A stretch of DNA of 44,929 nucleotides from Acidobacteriota bacterium (GTDB lineage: Bacteria > Acidobacteriota > Terriglobia > Bryobacterales > Bryobacteraceae): NCBI GenBank assembly GCA_016215215.1, contig JACRKW010000159.1:1-44929 (forward strand), in the 5' to 3' direction. Below are positions 44,106-44,929 of this stretch, one piece after another. The translations under genes and the position numbers were made by a program. Every line of letters begins with the position of its first letter. Position 1 is the stretch's first letter. A model generated the notes under the pieces. The model was not told the DNA's origin, did not search any database, and saw only the letters and a program-made list of their open reading frames with translations.

Positions 44106-44929
44106 ATGGCCCTACCGCAGCTCTCTCATTTGCGCGCACTGGAAGCCGAGGCGATCCACATCCTCCGCGAAACCGCGGCCCAATTCGCCAAGCCCGTCCT
44201 CCTCTACTCCATCGGCAAGGACAGCTCCTGCCTGGTGCATCTGGCGCGCAAAGCGTTCTTCCCCGGGCGGATCCCCTTCCCGCTGCTCCACATCGACACC
44301 ACCTACGAGTACCCGGAGATGATCGAATTCAGGGACCGCTTCACGCGGGAGATCGGGGCGGACCTGCGGGTCTACACCAACCGGGCGGCCATCGACGAGG
44401 GCGCCAATCCGTATTCGCTCGGCACGGCCAAGTGCTGCCACCTGCTGCGTACCAGGGCCGTGGTGGACGGGTTGAAAGAGGGCGGCTACGACGCAGCCAT
44501 CGGCGGCGCGCGTCGCGACGAGGAGAAGTCTCGCACCAAGGAACGCGTCTTCAGCTTTCGCGACAAGGAGGGCCGCTGGGATCCGGGCAACCAGCGCCCG
44601 GAGCTGTGGAACCTCTACAACGGACGCGTGGACGCCGGCGAAAGCATCCGCGTCTTTCCGCTCTCGAACTGGACGGAGATGGACGTCTGGCGCTACATCG
44701 AGCACGAGCGGATCCCCATTGTCCCGCTCTACTTCGCCGCCCCGCGCGAGGTGGTGATCCGCAACGGCACCGTGATCCCGCTGGAGGCGAACGTCAAGCT
44801 GCTGCCCGGAGAGAAGCCGGAGACGGTGATGTGCCGCATGCGCTCACTGGGCTGCACGCCGTGCAGCGGAGCCATCCGGTCCGAGGCGGCGACCATCGGC
44901 GGCATCATCGGCGAGTTGGCCGTCTTCCG
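44106..44929 (+). CDS. cysD: Sulfate adenylyltransferase subunit 2, 3'-truncated by window end
   Basis: The first 274 residues of CysD, which with the GTPase CysN converts sulfate and ATP to adenosine 5'-phosphosulfate for assimilation. The frame runs off the window and about 25-30 residues are missing from the usual length of about 300. The PP-loop is YSIGKDSS (34-41), followed by HIDTTYEYPEM, GGARRDEEKSRTKER (133-147), RVFPLSNWTEMDVWRYI and the C-terminal LGCTPCSGAI. All are diagnostic of CysD rather than CysH, which lacks the RRDEEKSR segment. ATG 44106 is favoured by homology and by TAGCGT 7 nt upstream. A cysN gene would be expected just beyond the window. Confidence 0.94.
   Translation, partial: MALPQLSHLRALEAEAIHILRETAAQFAKPVLLYSIGKDSSCLVHLARKAFFPGRIPFPLLHIDTTYEYPEMIEFRDRFTREIGADLRVYTNRAAIDEGANPYSLGTAKCCHLLRTRAVVDGLKEGGYDAAIGGARRDEEKSRTKERVFSFRDKEGRWDPGNQRPELWNLYNGRVDAGESIRVFPLSNWTEMDVWRYIEHERIPIVPLYFAAPREVVIRNGTVIPLEANVKLLPGEKPETVMCRMRSLGCTPCSGAIRSEAATIGGIIGELAVF

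Overview
The window is a very dense, high-GC stretch of bacterial chromosome with about 28 protein-coding genes. It shows no mobile element, CRISPR array, rRNA or tRNA that I could recognise. Several features point to the phylum Acidobacteriota, most likely a Bryobacterales/Solibacter-like soil organism. These are a secreted VWFA protein of the type known from acidobacteria, three TonB-dependent receptors of different architecture, a heparinase II/III-like lyase, many secreted TPR, ankyrin and HEAT-like proteins, and a small secreted beta-type protein. The assignment is from protein style only.

Layout. 1-3794 (+): the 3' end of asnS, then arginase, D-Ala-D-Ala ligase and an S41 C-terminal processing peptidase, each starting within 1 nt of or overlapping the previous stop. 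3741-6936 (mixed strands): a YfhO-type membrane protein, a small zinc metallopeptidase, a 2Fe-2S thioredoxin-like ferredoxin and a small TPR protein. 6973-11731 (+): cytidylate kinase overlapping aspartokinase, then a PpiD/SurA-like folding factor and a DedA membrane protein. 11721-16477: a TonB receptor diverging from a PLP-dependent transsulfuration-type enzyme, which collides tail to tail with a CPBP protease gene. 16552-20315: a nitrilase-superfamily amidohydrolase, then a heparinase-like lyase translationally coupled to an ankyrin-repeat protein. 20467-25259: a VWFA protein and a divergent S9 peptidase. 25285-30495 (all -): TonB receptor, FlgO/CsgG-like TPR protein, small secreted protein, miaA. 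30601-35827 (+): TPR protein, DUF4920 protein, PafA-like phosphatase, MFS transporter. 35832-42781 (-): TonB receptor, then the nifJ / dihydroorotate-dehydrogenase-like pair. 43044-44929 (+): a POTRA-like/HEAT-like secreted protein and the 5' part of cysD.

Together these read as housekeeping (translation, wall precursor, nucleotide, amino acid and sulfate metabolism) mixed with envelope functions: nutrient import through TonB receptors, extracytoplasmic proteolysis, phosphate release and glycan cleavage. Genes alternate strands often and several convergent pairs overlap at their 3' ends.

The strongest non-gene signal is regulatory. About ten start codons have a TAnnnT or near-TAnnnT hexamer ending 6-9 nt upstream and, for the most part, no Shine-Dalgarno sequence, which suggests leaderless or nearly leaderless transcription. 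The second is the convergent junction near 15690, where one gene lacks a natural stop and its neighbour lacks its C-terminal catalytic motif. The third is a pair of perfect palindromes between nifJ and the POTRA-like/HEAT-like gene.
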